This document shows positions 22,317 to 31,526 of a DNA stretch of 53,385 nucleotides, one piece after another. Below the pieces are notes generated by a model. It was not told where the DNA came from and made no database searches. It saw only the letters and a program-made list of their open reading frames with translations. The translations under genes and the position numbers were made by a program. The stretch spans positions 1 through 53,385 of the forward strand of contig NZ_MLFS01000032.1 of the NCBI RefSeq assembly GCF_002095485.1, in the 5' to 3' direction. The DNA comes from Pantoea wallisii. Its GTDB lineage: Bacteria; Pseudomonadota; Gammaproteobacteria; Enterobacterales; Enterobacteriaceae. Within the stretch, counting starts at the first letter, position 1. Every line of letters begins with the position of its first letter.

Positions 22317-23183
22317 TTATTCGCGGCAATAGGCGAGAAAACGCTGCAGCGCTTTGGAGACGTGCTTCTGTCGATGGTGAATGCGATAGAGCGTGCGCGT
22401 CAGGCGCGGCAAGGGCACGTTAACTTCCACCAGCGTGCCGGCTTCCAGCAGATCGGTGATCACGCGGCGTGACAGACAGCTGATGCCCATGCCATGCCGC
22501 ACCGCATGCTTGATCGCCTCCGAGTTGCCCAGCTCCATGCCCAGCTGAAACTGCGGCAGGTGCGAGAGAAGCAGATAATCCACGATTTCGCGCGTTCCGG
22601 AGCCACGCTCACGCAGAATCCACGGCGCCGCCGCCAGGCTCTCCAGCGTAATCGGCTGTTGCAGCAGCGCCGCATCCGGTGCCGCAAATACCACCAGCTC
22701 ATCCTCAAGCCAGGGTTCGCTGAGGATATCCGGCTCGTGACAGGGCCCTTCAATCAGGCCGATATCCACGCGGAAATCCGCCACCGCGTTGATCGCATCC
22801 TGACTATTGCCCACGCTCAGCTCCAGCGGCAGCGCCGGAAAGTCGCGGCGATAGGCAGCAATCATGCCCGGCAGCAGATAGTTGCCGATGGTGCTGCTGG
22901 CAAACAGGCGGATGGCGCCGTTATCCTCTTTAAACAGCTGTTCGATCTCGCCCGCCTGCTCCAGCAGGCCGACCGCGCGGGGATAGAGCAGACGACCGTG
23001 CTCATTCAGCACCAGCCGCTTACCGACACGGTCAAACAGCTGCACGCCGAGCTGCGTCTCTAAATCTGCCAGCGCGGCACTGACCGCCGACTGCGACAGC
23101 GCCAGCACCTGAGAGGCCTGGGTGGTGGAGCCGCTCTTCAGTACTTCGGTAAAGACCTCAACCTGACGCAGAGTGATATGCAT
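22317..23183 (-). CDS. yeiE: LysR-family regulator YeiE
   Basis: 288-residue LysR regulator (E. coli 293) with the HTH at 1-60 ([20 protein letters not shown], then [16 protein letters not shown]) and an effector domain with [34 protein letters not shown] and [16 protein letters not shown], closely matching YeiE. It lies next to lysP as in E. coli; lysP control by this regulator is suggested for the family but is not shown by sequence here. It starts 9 bp after the DUF1232 gene, so the two are probably co-transcribed. Confidence 0.94.
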   Translation of the reverse strand: MHITLRQVEVFTEVLKSGSTTQASQVLALSQSAVSAALADLETQLGVQLFDRVGKRLVLNEHGRLLYPRAVGLLEQAGEIEQLFKEDNGAIRLFASSTIGNYLLPGMIAAYRRDFPALPLELSVGNSQDAINAVADFRVDIGLIEGPCHEPDILSEPWLEDELVVFAAPDAALLQQPITLESLAAAPWILRERGSGTREIVDYLLLSHLPQFQLGMELGNSEAIKHAVRHGMGISCLSRRVITDLLEAGTLVEVNVPLPRLTRTLYRIHHRQKHVSKALQRFLAYCRE

Positions 23184-23192
23184 GCGCCCTCC

Positions 23193-23570
23193 TTACATTG
23201 CGTAACGCTGCACAAGATAGATCACCACCGCCAGCCAGATCAGCAGCATCAGACCGAAGCCGGCCCAGCTGACAATCTTCTTCCCGCGCGCCCGCTGCAC
23301 ATCGGCGCGTTCAGCGCTGCTGATACGGATTTCACGCGGTAACAGGCGCAGCAGAACAATCACGCCAAGCGGCACGATGATTGCGTCATCCAGCAGGCCA
23401 ATAATGGGAATGAAGTCCGGAATGAGATCTATCGGGCTCAGGGCATAGGCCACAATGCCAAACGCCAGCAGTTTAAACCACCATGGCGTACGCGGATCGC
23501 GGCAGGCAAACCACAGCGTCAGCACATCACGTTTGATGAGCCGCGCCCAGCGGCGCAAGCGCATGAACAT
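23193..23570 (-). CDS. DUF1232 (YkvA-family) small membrane protein
   Basis: 125 residues. The DUF1232 signature is clear: WWFKLLAFGIVAYALSPIDLIPDFIPIIGLLDDAIIV spans about 30-66 (key motif SPIDLIPD, then GLLDD). The C-terminus carries one more membrane segment (about 101-121). Function is unknown; related proteins are small inner-membrane proteins. It is upstream of and nearly touching yeiE on the same strand, an insertion relative to E. coli, where yeiE is flanked by yeiH. Confidence 0.85.
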   Translation of the reverse strand: MFMRLRRWARLIKRDVLTLWFACRDPRTPWWFKLLAFGIVAYALSPIDLIPDFIPIIGLLDDAIIVPLGVIVLLRLLPREIRISSAERADVQRARGKKIVSWAGFGLMLLIWLAVVIYLVQRYAM

Positions 23571-23733
23571 GGTTCCCTCTCTTATTACTTATTCCGGTTG
23601 AAATCTAATATATTAGCAATTTCACTTTTAACCAAGCGCCGCACTGATTGTGCGGCCATAACTTTTCCTGGCGCAACCGCATCCGTTATGATGTGCGCTT
23701 CGCGATACCCCCACGCCCATTCAGGAGAGCGGC
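23571..23733. promoter_or_regulatory. Divergent DUF1232/nfo intergenic region
   Basis: 163 bp, AT-rich at 23580-23630, with start signals for both directions. The nfo ATG is preceded by AGGAGAG. I could not identify a convincing SoxS box. Confidence 0.35.
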
Positions 23734-24582
23734 ATGAAATATATCGGCGCACACGTCAGTGCAGCAGGCGGCGTAGACCAGGCAGTTATCCGTGCCCATG
23801 AAATCGAAGCCACAGCCTTCGCGCTGTTTACCAAAAATCAGCGCCAGTGGAAAGCCGCCCCGCTCTCAGGCCAGGTGATTGATGCGTTCAAAACCGCCTG
23901 TGAGCAGTACAACTTCACTTCAGCGCAAATTCTGCCGCACGACAGCTATCTGATAAACCTGGGCCATCCGGTGATGGATGCGTTAGAGAAATCCCGCGAG
24001 GCGTTTCTCGATGAGATGCAGCGCGCTGAGCAGCTCGGCCTGACGTTGCTCAATTTCCACCCCGGCAGCCATCTGCAGCAGATTGATGAGGAGGCCTGCC
24101 TGAAGCGAATTGCTGAATCAATTAATATCGCGCTGGATAAAACGCACAACGTGGTCGCCGTGATTGAGAACACCGCCGGCCAGGGCAGCAACCTCGGTTT
24201 CCGCTTTGAGCATCTCGCCACCATTATTGATCACGTGGAAGACAAAGCACGCGTGGGCGTGTGCATCGATACCTGCCACGCCTTCGCCGGCGGCTACGAT
24301 CTGCGTACCGAAGAGGCCTGTGCCGCCACCTTCGCCGAGTTTGAGCGCGTTGTGGGCTTCCGCTACCTGCGCGGTATGCACCTTAATGATGCCAAGAGCA
24401 CGCTGGGCAGCCGCGTTGACCGCCACCACAGCCTGGGCGAAGGCAACATTGGCAAGAGTGCGTTCAGCTGGTTAATGAAGGATAAGCGCTTTGATGGCAT
24501 CCCGATGATTCTGGAAACCATCAATGCCGATATCTGGAAAGATGAGATTGCATGGCTGAAGTCCGAGCAGCAGCCTGAATAA
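23734..24582 (+). CDS. nfo: Endonuclease IV (AP endonuclease)
   Basis: Cleaves 5' to abasic sites and removes 3'-blocking groups in base-excision repair; trinuclear-zinc TIM-barrel enzyme. 282 residues (E. coli 285). Three AP-endonuclease family 2 signatures are intact: [24 protein letters not shown] and the [22 protein letters not shown] region (zinc-binding His/Asp/Glu residues). It is followed within 10 bp by a strong terminator and convergent with fruA. Confidence 0.97.
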   Translation: MKYIGAHVSAAGGVDQAVIRAHEIEATAFALFTKNQRQWKAAPLSGQVIDAFKTACEQYNFTSAQILPHDSYLINLGHPVMDALEKSREAFLDEMQRAEQLGLTLLNFHPGSHLQQIDEEACLKRIAESINIALDKTHNVVAVIENTAGQGSNLGFRFEHLATIIDHVEDKARVGVCIDTCHAFAGGYDLRTEEACAATFAEFERVVGFRYLRGMHLNDAKSTLGSRVDRHHSLGEGNIGKSAFSWLMKDKRFDGIPMILETINADIWKDEIAWLKSEQQPE

Positions 24583-24590
24583 CGCACAAC

Positions 24591-24617
24591 AAAAAGGGAG
24601 CCGAAGCTCCCTTTTTT
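24591..24617. terminator. Bidirectional terminator between nfo and fruA
   Basis: GGGAGC (24596-24601), loop CGAA, GCTCCC (24606-24611), with an A5 run before and a T6 run after. It serves both convergent genes. Confidence 0.92.
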
Positions 24618-24631
24618 ATGCCTGCCCGTAA

Positions 24632-26320
24632 TTAAGCCGCTTTCGCCAGCTCCTCTTCCGGACGTTTCAGAATGGCATAGCCCAGGCCTGCCACCGCCGT
24701 ACCAATCACAATCGCCAGCAGGTAGCCCAGCACCGGTGTAATCGCGCCTGGAATCAGCAGCACGAACAGACCACCGTGTGGTGCCATCAGCTTCGCGCCA
24801 ATCGCCATGGAGATCGCGCCGGTGATGGCGCCGCCAACGATACAGCAGGGCAGCACACGCATCGGGTCACGCGCGGCGAAAGGAATTGCCCCTTCAGAGA
24901 TAAAGCACAGGCCCAGCACCAGCGCCGCTTTACCGCCCTCCTGCTGCCCTTTATTGAACTTACGACGCGCCACCAGCGTTGCCACGCCCATTGCCAGCGG
25001 TGGCACCATACCGGCAGCCATGATGGCAGCCATGGGTGCGTAAGTTTGCGAACTGAGCAGGCCCACCCCAAACGCATAGGCTACTTTGTTCACCGGGCCG
25101 CCCATATCTGTGCACATCATGCCGCCGAGGATCGCGCCCAGCAGTACCGCATTGGCGGTGCCCATGTTCGCCAGCCAGTTGGTCAGACCGCTCATAATAC
25201 CAGCAACCGGTTTACCCACGACATAGATCATCAGCAGGCCGGTAATCAGGCTGGCAACCAGTGGAATGATCAGAATCGGCTTCAGCGCTTCCATACTCTG
25301 CGGCAGCTTCACTTTACTGCTCAGCAGCTTCGCCGCATAACCGGCAATGAAACCGGCGATGATCCCGCCAAGGAAGCCAGCGTTGATGCTGGTTGCGATC
25401 ATGCCGCCAATCAGACCTGGGGTCAGACCCGGACGATCGGCAATCGAGAAGGCGATAAAGCCGGCCAGCACCGGCACCATCAGCGCAAAGGCGCTGCCGC
25501 CGCCGATCTGCATCAGCGCAGCCGCCAGCGTACCCGGCTCTTTAAAGGCGGTAATCCCAAAGGCGAAGGAGAGCGCGATGCTCAGGCCGCCTGCGACCAC
25601 CATCGGCAGCATGTATGAGACACCGGTCAGCAGGTGACGATAAGCACCGGCTTTCTCTTTGCTGTCGCTCTGGCTTGCCGCGCCCTGGTTGCCGGACGGC
25701 TGATACGTTTTCGCTTCCGCCTGCGCTTTATCCAGCTCCTGCGCAGTTTTCTTCAGCGCCAGGCTGGTTGAGGTACGGTACATCGGCTTACCGGCAAATT
25801 TCGCCAGATCCACATCGATGTCTGCCGCAACGATCACCAGATCTGCCGCCGCGACCTCTTCCGGGGTAATCGCATTACCGGCGCCGACCGAACCGCGGGT
25901 TTCCACTTTTACCCACCAGCCACGTTTGGTGGCTTCGGCTTCGATCGCCTCAGCTGCCATGAAGGTGTGGGCTACGCCGGTTGGGCAGGCGGTCACGGCC
26001 ACAATACGTTTCTGGCTGTTGTGCGTAGCCGCGGCTACAGGCGCAACAGCGGGCTGCCAGGTTTTGGCCGCGTCTTTGGCCAGCGCAATTGCCGCCTGCG
26101 GATCACGCAGCGCCTGCTGCACGTCCACCAGCGCAACGGATTTGCCGGCCAGCTGCGCATCCGCCGGGACGGTTTGCCCGGCGACCAGCACCAGCTCTGC
26201 CTCAGCAGCGCTATTGACCAGCTCAAGGCCAGCCTGCGCCGCCGCAGCGCGCAGACGTTCCGTGGCTAAGTGCCCGGACGCCAGGCCGAGTGAAGCATCT
26301 TTTATCAGCAGCGTTTTCAT
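24632..26320 (-). CDS. fruA: PTS fructose-specific EIIB'BC component FruA
   Basis: Imports fructose and phosphorylates it to fructose-1-phosphate. 562 residues (E. coli 563): a duplicated EIIB' domain (about 1-100), the active EIIB domain with phospho-cysteine C112 in VTACPTGVAHTF, and an EIIC membrane domain (about 230-560). The frame opens at 26359, but the ATG at 26320 follows AGGAGAG and matches the family start (MKTLLIKDAS). It is the third gene of fruBKA, 16 bp after fruK. Confidence 0.97.
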   Translation of the reverse strand: MKTLLIKDASLGLASGHLATERLRAAAAQAGLELVNSAAEAELVLVAGQTVPADAQLAGKSVALVDVQQALRDPQAAIALAKDAAKTWQPAVAPVAAATHNSQKRIVAVTACPTGVAHTFMAAEAIEAEATKRGWWVKVETRGSVGAGNAITPEEVAAADLVIVAADIDVDLAKFAGKPMYRTSTSLALKKTAQELDKAQAEAKTYQPSGNQGAASQSDSKEKAGAYRHLLTGVSYMLPMVVAGGLSIALSFAFGITAFKEPGTLAAALMQIGGGSAFALMVPVLAGFIAFSIADRPGLTPGLIGGMIATSINAGFLGGIIAGFIAGYAAKLLSSKVKLPQSMEALKPILIIPLVASLITGLLMIYVVGKPVAGIMSGLTNWLANMGTANAVLLGAILGGMMCTDMGGPVNKVAYAFGVGLLSSQTYAPMAAIMAAGMVPPLAMGVATLVARRKFNKGQQEGGKAALVLGLCFISEGAIPFAARDPMRVLPCCIVGGAITGAISMAIGAKLMAPHGGLFVLLIPGAITPVLGYLLAIVIGTAVAGLGYAILKRPEEELAKAA

Positions 26321-26336
26321 TATCGCTCTCCTGCTG

Positions 26337-27275
26337 TTAGTTAACGGGTTGTAAGTCAACGCGCGCCATCATCGCGGCTAACTGGGTACGATCGGTCACG
26401 CCGACGTTGCTCTGGCTGACGGCCATGGCCGCCACTGCCGTTGCCAGACGCAGCGTGTGTTCACTGGATTCACGCATCAGCAAGCCGTAAATCAGGCCGC
26501 CGACCATAGAGTCGCCGGCACCCACGGTGCTGACCACTTCACAAGCTGGCGGTTTGGCGATCCATTCGCCAGAGGCGTTCACCCACAGTGCGCCTTCCGC
26601 ACCGAGGGAGATCACCACGTGGGCAATACCCTGCTCGCGCAGCTCGTGCGCGGCATCAATCACATCCTGCAGCGTCGGCAGTTTGCGACCCGCCCAGATC
26701 TCCAGTTCGCGACGGTTGGGTTTAACCAGCCACGGCGCGGCTTTCAGGCCAGCAACCAGCGCTTCACGGCTGCTGTCAAAGATAATGCACGGACAGAGCG
26801 TGCGCAGATCGCTCATCCATTTGGTGAACGCTTCCGGCGCCACGCCCGCAGGCAGGCTGCCGCTGACGCACACCATGTCAAACTGGCCGAGCCAGGTCAG
26901 TGAATCGGCGGTGAAGCGATCCCAATCCTGCGCCGTAACATCAAAGCCAGAGAAGTTCAGGTCGGTGACATCGCCATCTTTTTCTGTCAGCTTGACGTTA
27001 ATGCGGGTACGGCCCTGCACCACCTGAAAACGGTTGGCGATGCCCAGCTCGCTGAACAGCTGCTGAAAGCCATCCTGATTCTCTTTGCCCAGGAAACCAC
27101 CGACGGTGACGTCAATGCCCAGATCCTTCAGCACTTTGGCGACGTTAATGCCTTTACCTGCGGCGTGCAGACCGGTGGTTTTCACCAGGTTGACTTCACC
27201 GCGCTCGATCTCCGGCGTGTATCCCACCAGATCATAGGCGGGATTCAGGGTAATAGTGGCGACGCGACGGCTCAT
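26337..27275 (-). CDS. fruK: 1-phosphofructokinase FruK
   Basis: Phosphorylates fructose-1-phosphate to fructose-1,6-bisphosphate with ATP. PfkB-family sugar kinase, 312 residues (E. coli 312), with the N-terminal signature [19 protein letters not shown] and the C-terminal catalytic motif [12 protein letters not shown] (Asp base). ATG overlaps the fruB stop by 4 bp, so translation is coupled. Fructose-1-phosphate, its substrate, is the inducer that releases Cra from the operators upstream of fruB. Confidence 0.97.
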   Translation of the reverse strand: MSRRVATITLNPAYDLVGYTPEIERGEVNLVKTTGLHAAGKGINVAKVLKDLGIDVTVGGFLGKENQDGFQQLFSELGIANRFQVVQGRTRINVKLTEKDGDVTDLNFSGFDVTAQDWDRFTADSLTWLGQFDMVCVSGSLPAGVAPEAFTKWMSDLRTLCPCIIFDSSREALVAGLKAAPWLVKPNRRELEIWAGRKLPTLQDVIDAAHELREQGIAHVVISLGAEGALWVNASGEWIAKPPACEVVSTVGAGDSMVGGLIYGLLMRESSEHTLRLATAVAAMAVSQSNVGVTDRTQLAAMMARVDLQPVN

Positions 27276-28402
27276 GCTACCCCCTCGCCCAATCCGCTGT
27301 TGATAGCCTCTTCAATGGCGTTCAGCGCCTGCTGCGCATCTTCGCCGCTGGCGGTAAAGCGCAGGCGATGGCCCTTCTTCACGCCGAGCGCCACCACTTT
27401 CATCAGGCTGCGTCCGTTGGCCGGTTTACCGCTGCCGTCGAGATTGGTTACGGTGATATCGCTGTTGAACTGTTTGATCACGGTGACCAGCGCCGTGCCC
27501 GGACGCGCATGCAGGCCGTGCTCATTGCGGATAGTAAATTCAGCGGTAAGCACCTCTGCCGCTTCATCCACTTCGCTGGTCAGTAACGCCAGAATGCCGG
27601 CGGCATCCGCTTTCAGCAGACGTTCAGCTTTGTTCGCCTGCAGCAGGTTGCTGAGGTAGCCGAGGACCTCCAGCGGACGCTCATCAGCCGCGGCCACGGT
27701 CAGCAGCAGCGCGACATTTTCACCCTGATGCACAAACGGTGTGGCGGCACGGCTAACGGCGACCGCGCTGTTCAGGTTGCCGCTGGCACTGTCGTTGAGC
27801 CAGATGCCCTGACCGAGGCTCAGCGGTGCGCCGGAGACCACGCTGGCAACAAAGCTGGCGTCGACTGCGCCCGCCGCCTGCAGACGTCCGGCGTTCAGCG
27901 CCTGTAACGTCATCAGATCGCTGGCTGCCACCTCAGTGGCGATCAGCGAGGTATCAAATTTGAACTCTGCGGCCTGCTTCTCACCCATCAGTAAGGCGCG
28001 CAGATCTTCCGCTGAAGCCGTTTTCAGCTGATCTGCCACGCTGTCGTCGCTCAGTACGTGCGTCAGCTGGCGCAGCAGCGCAAGATGTTCATCCGATTTG
28101 GCTGCAATACCAATCGCAACCCAGGCGATTTGACCGTCGCCCCAGTCCACACCCTGCGGGAACTGATAGACCTGGACGCCGGTTTTGAGCACCAAATCGC
28201 GCGTGTCAGTGGTGCCGTGCGGAATGGCAATACCGTTACCCAGGAAAGTGGTGGTTTGCTGTTCGCGCGCCAGCATACCGTTAACGTAGCCTTCTGCGAC
28301 GTTGCCTGCGGCGGTAAGCGCTGCGGCAACCTGACGGATCGCCTCTTCTTTATCCTGTGCGCTGGCACCGGTATGAATGGCCTGAACTTCGAGCTGGAAC
28401 AT
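27272..28402 (-). CDS. fruB: PTS fructose EIIA-M-FPr diphosphoryl transfer protein FruB
   Basis: Passes phosphate from enzyme I through its own HPr-like and EIIA domains to FruA. 376 residues (E. coli 376). N-terminal EIIA domain with phospho-His H62 ([11 protein letters not shown]), a middle linker, and a C-terminal FPr (HPr-like) domain with H298 in [10 protein letters not shown]. First gene of fruBKA, with two Cra operators immediately upstream. Confidence 0.96.
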   Translation of the reverse strand: MFQLEVQAIHTGASAQDKEEAIRQVAAALTAAGNVAEGYVNGMLAREQQTTTFLGNGIAIPHGTTDTRDLVLKTGVQVYQFPQGVDWGDGQIAWVAIGIAAKSDEHLALLRQLTHVLSDDSVADQLKTASAEDLRALLMGEKQAAEFKFDTSLIATEVAASDLMTLQALNAGRLQAAGAVDASFVASVVSGAPLSLGQGIWLNDSASGNLNSAVAVSRAATPFVHQGENVALLLTVAAADERPLEVLGYLSNLLQANKAERLLKADAAGILALLTSEVDEAAEVLTAEFTIRNEHGLHARPGTALVTVIKQFNSDITVTNLDGSGKPANGRSLMKVVALGVKKGHRLRFTASGEDAQQALNAIEEAINSGLGEGVA

Positions 28403-28422
28403 ATCTCTCCTCGCTTGCTGAA

Positions 28423-28438
28423 ATTGAATCGTTTCAGC
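28423..28438 (-). promoter_or_regulatory. Cra (FruR) operator, proximal
   Basis: On the minus strand GCTGAAACGATTCAAT, a good match to the Cra consensus (TGAAACGNTT core), 20-36 bp upstream of the fruB start. Confidence 0.78.
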
Positions 28439-28489
28439 TTAATGGCGAAAAAACACGCTGTGCGACACCGGCTTAGCCGATAAGACAAC

Positions 28490-28505
28490 GCTGAAACGTT
28501 TCAGG
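28490..28505 (-). promoter_or_regulatory. Cra (FruR) operator, distal
   Basis: GCTGAAACGTTTCAGG is an almost perfect palindrome around TGAAACGTTTCA, the strongest form of the Cra site. With the proximal site it reproduces the two-operator arrangement of E. coli fruBKA. Confidence 0.88.
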
Positions 28506-28678
28506 AAATATGGTACAGCCCACCGTGTCAGGCAAGAAAATGCGCAATCGGCGTAGCAGATTTTTGACGCTCCGCACACTTCATGATGGATTCAGGAATT
28601 TTCCGCATGAGAAGCTGACGTTTTGCTGTAACGCCAGGCAGCGGTAAGCGAAACACTTCAGCTGTATGTCAGCGCGGC
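28506..28678. other. fruB/yeiW intergenic remainder
   Basis: About 170 bp between the distal Cra site and the yeiW stop codon. It must contain part of the fru promoter. I see no further gene or strong structure. Confidence 0.4.
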
Positions 28679-28936
28679 TTATGGCGCGGTATCGGCTTCC
28701 AGCTGCAGCAGGAAAATCATGGCTTCTTCGCGGCTGCGACCGCACATCTCCGCATCCGGCTGCAGACCGGCACACACCGCCGGGCGCAAAGGAGACGCAA
28801 AGATTTTACAGCGCTGCTGGTCATCCAGCTGGACGCAGCGGGCATTAGCAGGCTTGCCGTTGGGCATGCCGGGGATCGGCGAAGAGATGGAGGGGGCTGT
28901 GCAGCAGGCACCGCACTGGTCTCGACACAACATCAT
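28679..28936 (-). CDS. yeiW: YkgJ-family cysteine-cluster protein YeiW
   Basis: 85-residue cysteine-rich protein of the Zn/Fe-chelating YkgJ/UPF0153 type. Eight cysteines are visible, including C4, C8, C11 and C12 in CRDQCGACC, then C34, C43, C55 and C65. [19 protein letters not shown] is near-identical to E. coli YeiW. The role is unknown. Two adjacent in-frame ATGs (28936 and 28933) are both possible starts. It is divergent from yeiP. Confidence 0.88.
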   Translation of the reverse strand: MMLCRDQCGACCTAPSISSPIPGMPNGKPANARCVQLDDQQRCKIFASPLRPAVCAGLQPDAEMCGRSREEAMIFLLQLEADTAP

Positions 28937-29082
28937 GCGCTCCTGCAGAAAAGTCGCGCGACAATAGCAGTGGCCGCCCGTGAATGCTATGCCCGCGCAA
29001 CAATTTTACACTGCCTCACTTGCCTGTTTTTCGCGGCGCGAGTAACGTGGCGCGCATAATCTTCTCAGAGCGAGACACACAG

Positions 29083-29655
29083 ATGCCAAAGGCAAACGAA
29101 ATCAAAAAGGGCATGGCTGTCACCTGGAACGGCAAACTGCTGCTGGTGAAAGACATTGATGTACAGAGCCCCAGCGCACGCGGCGCCGCCACGCTATATA
29201 AAATGCGCTTTACTGATGTGCGTACCGGCATGAAAGTGGAAGAGCGCTTTAAAGGCGACGACATTATCGATGCCATCCAGCTGAGCCGTCGCGCCGTTAC
29301 CTTCTCGTATATTGACGGCGACGAGTACGTCTTTATGGATGACGAGGATTACACGCCTTACAACTTTAAAAAAGATCAGATCGAAGAGGAGCTGCTGTTT
29401 ATTCCGGAGGGCGGCATTCCGGGTATTCAGGTGCTGACGATGGATGGACAGGTGCTGGCGCTGGAGCTGCCACAAACCGTCGATATGGAAATTGTGGATA
29501 CCTCACCGGGTATCAAAGGCGCGTCCGCCAGCGCGCGCACCAAGCCTGCGGGCATGAGCACCGGCCTCTCGATTCAGGTGCCGGAGTATCTCAGCAACGG
29601 CGATCGTATCCGCATTCATATTGCTGAACGCCGTTATATGGGTCGCGCTGACTGA
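29083..29655 (+). CDS. yeiP: Elongation factor P-like protein YeiP (EfpL)
   Basis: EF-P paralogue that helps ribosomes through difficult peptide-bond sequences. 190 residues, three-domain EF-P fold: KOW-like N-domain with [19 protein letters not shown], an OB domain, and a C-terminal OB domain with the EF-P signature [20 protein letters not shown] and the C-terminal RRYMGRAD. Same length as E. coli YeiP. The frame opens at 28984, but the ATG at 29083 gives the family start [10 protein letters not shown]. Confidence 0.96.
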   Translation: MPKANEIKKGMAVTWNGKLLLVKDIDVQSPSARGAATLYKMRFTDVRTGMKVEERFKGDDIIDAIQLSRRAVTFSYIDGDEYVFMDDEDYTPYNFKKDQIEEELLFIPEGGIPGIQVLTMDGQVLALELPQTVDMEIVDTSPGIKGASASARTKPAGMSTGLSIQVPEYLSNGDRIRIHIAERRYMGRAD

Positions 29656-29683
29656 TCGCACGGTTTTCTCCGGCCGCCGTGGG

Positions 29684-29700
29684 TTGTTATAGTATAACAA
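29684..29700. promoter_or_regulatory. Zur box upstream of yeiR
   Basis: TTGTTATA-G-TATAACAA is a perfect 17-bp palindrome and contains the full core of the enterobacterial Zur consensus (TGTTATAnTATAACA). It lies 51-68 bp before the yeiR ATG and predicts zinc-repressed expression of that gene. Confidence 0.82.
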
Positions 29701-29706
29701 TCGCGT

Positions 29707-29730
29707 GCGCCGGATGCTGTTATCCGGCGC
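29707..29730 (+). repeat. REP-like hairpin between the Zur box and yeiR
   Basis: Perfect 9-bp stem GCGCCGGAT (29707-29715)/ATCCGGCGC (29722-29730) with a 6-nt loop. It sits between the Zur box and the start codon, so it would be within or next to the yeiR leader; it could also serve as the yeiP 3' structure. Confidence 0.55.
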
Positions 29731-29751
29731 GCTTATTTAATGGAGTAGACA

Positions 29752-30726
29752 ATGACGCGCGTAAATATCATTACCGGCTTTCTTGGCAGCGGTAAAACCA
29801 CTACCCTGCTGCATCTGTTAGCCCATAAGCCCGCCAATGAGAACTGGGCGATTCTGGTTAATGAGTTTGGCGAAGTAGGCATCGACGGCGCCCTGCTTGC
29901 CGATCGCGGCGCCACGCTCAAAGAGATCCCCGGCGGCTGCATGTGCTGCGTCAACGGCCTGCCGCTGCAGGTTGGGTTGAATATGCTGCTCCGGCAGAGC
30001 AAGCCTGACCGCCTCATCATCGAACCCACCGGCCTGGGCCATCCCAAACAGCTGCTGAATATGTTGCGTGCCGCAGTGTATCAACCCTGGATCCAGGTTG
30101 ATGCGACGCTAACGCTGCTCGATCCCCGCCAGCTAAGCGATACGCGCGTGCTGGAGAATGAAAACTTCCGCGATCAGCTGGTCGCCGCAGATATCATTAT
30201 CGCCAATAAAAGCGACACGTGGAGCAAGGACGATCGACAGCGCCTGGCGGCGTGGCAGCAGCAGTTTCTGGGCGATCGCCAGCTGATTGAGTCTGCATGG
30301 GGCAACATCGATCCGGCCCTGCTGAGCCAGCCAGCATTGGCAGATCGTGCGGTGCCGGATGCGGCTCACCATCATCATGCTCCGCGACCACAAGGACTGG
30401 CCGCGCTGAAACTGGAGGGTGACGCACGCTGGCGCCGTGCGCTAAATGAGGGTCAGGGCTATGCTTCCTGTGGCTGGATTTTTGATGGTGATACGGTATT
30501 CGATACCATACCGGCACTGGAGTGGGCGCGGCTTGCGCCGGTGGACCGCGTGAAAGGGGTGCTGCGCACGCCGGACGGTGTTGTCAGTATCAATCGTCAG
30601 GGCGAGGATCTGTTTATCGAAACGCGCCCCACCACGCCACCGGATAGCCGGATTGAATTAATTCACCATCAGCCCGTCGACTGGAATGTATTGCAGACTT
30701 CGCTGTTGAAGATTCGTTTAAATTAA
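29752..30726 (+). CDS. yeiR: Zinc-binding GTPase YeiR (COG0523 family)
   Basis: SIMIBI-class G3E GTPase of the COG0523 metallochaperone family. 324 residues. Walker A GFLGSGKTTT (9-18), the metal-binding motif GGCMCCVNG (C63, C65, C66), GTPase motif IIEPTGLG and the NKSD guanine motif are all present. A histidine run (H206-H209) lies in the linker before the C-terminal domain. The upstream Zur box suggests a role in zinc allocation when zinc is scarce, as proposed for Zur-controlled members of this family; E. coli YeiR binds zinc. lpxT starts 45 bp after its stop. Confidence 0.93.
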   Translation: MTRVNIITGFLGSGKTTTLLHLLAHKPANENWAILVNEFGEVGIDGALLADRGATLKEIPGGCMCCVNGLPLQVGLNMLLRQSKPDRLIIEPTGLGHPKQLLNMLRAAVYQPWIQVDATLTLLDPRQLSDTRVLENENFRDQLVAADIIIANKSDTWSKDDRQRLAAWQQQFLGDRQLIESAWGNIDPALLSQPALADRAVPDAAHHHHAPRPQGLAALKLEGDARWRRALNEGQGYASCGWIFDGDTVFDTIPALEWARLAPVDRVKGVLRTPDGVVSINRQGEDLFIETRPTTPPDSRIELIHHQPVDWNVLQTSLLKIRLN

Positions 30727-30770
30727 CTGCGTTAAGTTTGCCCGTTATTTCTTTTTTGAGTCTATTTTTT

Positions 30771-31478
30771 ATGCGCGCTTCTCGTCTGATCACTATCCTG
30801 CTGCTGAATGCGCTGGGAGTGATGCTGTTTTTATCCTGGTATCTGCCGCCCGATCACGGGTTCTGGTTTGCCATCGATAAAGGCATCTTTTTTGGCTTTA
30901 ACGACCAGATGGTTGATCACCACGGCTTTGCGCTGCTGGTGGCCATTACCAACTTCCGCGGCTTTGATGCCGTTTCCCTGCTGGCAATGGGTTTGCTGTA
31001 TCTGTGGTTCTGGCGGCGCGAAACGCCGGAGGGCCGCCGTCGCATGCTGGCGATTGGCATTACCATGCTGCTGACCGCCGTGATCCTCAACCAGCTGGGC
31101 CACTTATTACCCGTGAAGCACTCCAGCCCGACGCTGTTCTTTGAGAATGTGCATCGCGTCAGTGAACTGACCGGTATCCCTGCAAAAGATGCCTCTAAAG
31201 ATAGCTTCCCGGGCGACCACGGTATGATGCTGATTATTTTTGCCTGCTTTATGTGGCGCTATTTCGGCTTCCGCGCGTTTCTGGTCGGCATGGCTATTGT
31301 GGTGATCTTTGCCCTGCCGCGCATTATGGCGGGCGCACACTGGTTCACCGATATTGCCGTCGGATCGCTCTCCGTTATTCTGGTGGGCCTGAGCTGGTGG
31401 TTATTAACGCCGGCCAGCGACAAACTGGTTAACTGGCTCTTTCGTTCGTTACCCGGCAAATATAAGCCGCGCGCGTAA
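30771..31478 (+). CDS. lpxT: Lipid A 1-diphosphate synthase (undecaprenyl-PP:Kdo2-lipid A phosphotransferase) LpxT
   Basis: Inner-membrane PAP2-family enzyme that transfers phosphate from undecaprenyl diphosphate to the 1-position of lipid A on the periplasmic side. 235 residues (E. coli 237), about six membrane segments. The PAP2 motifs are visible: KDASKDSFPGDHGMM (motif 2 Ser/His) and PRIMAGAHWFTDI (motif 3 Arg/His/Asp). A TTG at 30738 extends the frame, but the ATG at 30771 gives the E. coli start after an AT-rich run with only a weak ribosome site. Confidence 0.94.
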   Translation: MRASRLITILLLNALGVMLFLSWYLPPDHGFWFAIDKGIFFGFNDQMVDHHGFALLVAITNFRGFDAVSLLAMGLLYLWFWRRETPEGRRRMLAIGITMLLTAVILNQLGHLLPVKHSSPTLFFENVHRVSELTGIPAKDASKDSFPGDHGMMLIIFACFMWRYFGFRAFLVGMAIVVIFALPRIMAGAHWFTDIAVGSLSVILVGLSWWLLTPASDKLVNWLFRSLPGKYKPRA

Positions 31479-31483
31479 CTGTT

Positions 31484-31526
31484 AAGCGCGGGTGATCATA
31501 AAGCCAAAACATTATCGCCCGCGCTT
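31484..31526 (+). terminator. Probable lpxT terminator
   Basis: AAGCGCGGGTGAT pairs with ATCGCCCGCGCTT (13 bp with one G-U) and a loop of about 17 nt, followed by ATTTAAT. It begins 6 bp after the lpxT stop. Confidence 0.65.

Noticed and set aside
24776..25618. 280-codon frame antisense to fruA, and similar ones at 22494-23063, 43803-44531, 33697-34278
   Set aside because: All lie opposite well-identified genes, with Arg/His/Gln-rich translations and no family match.
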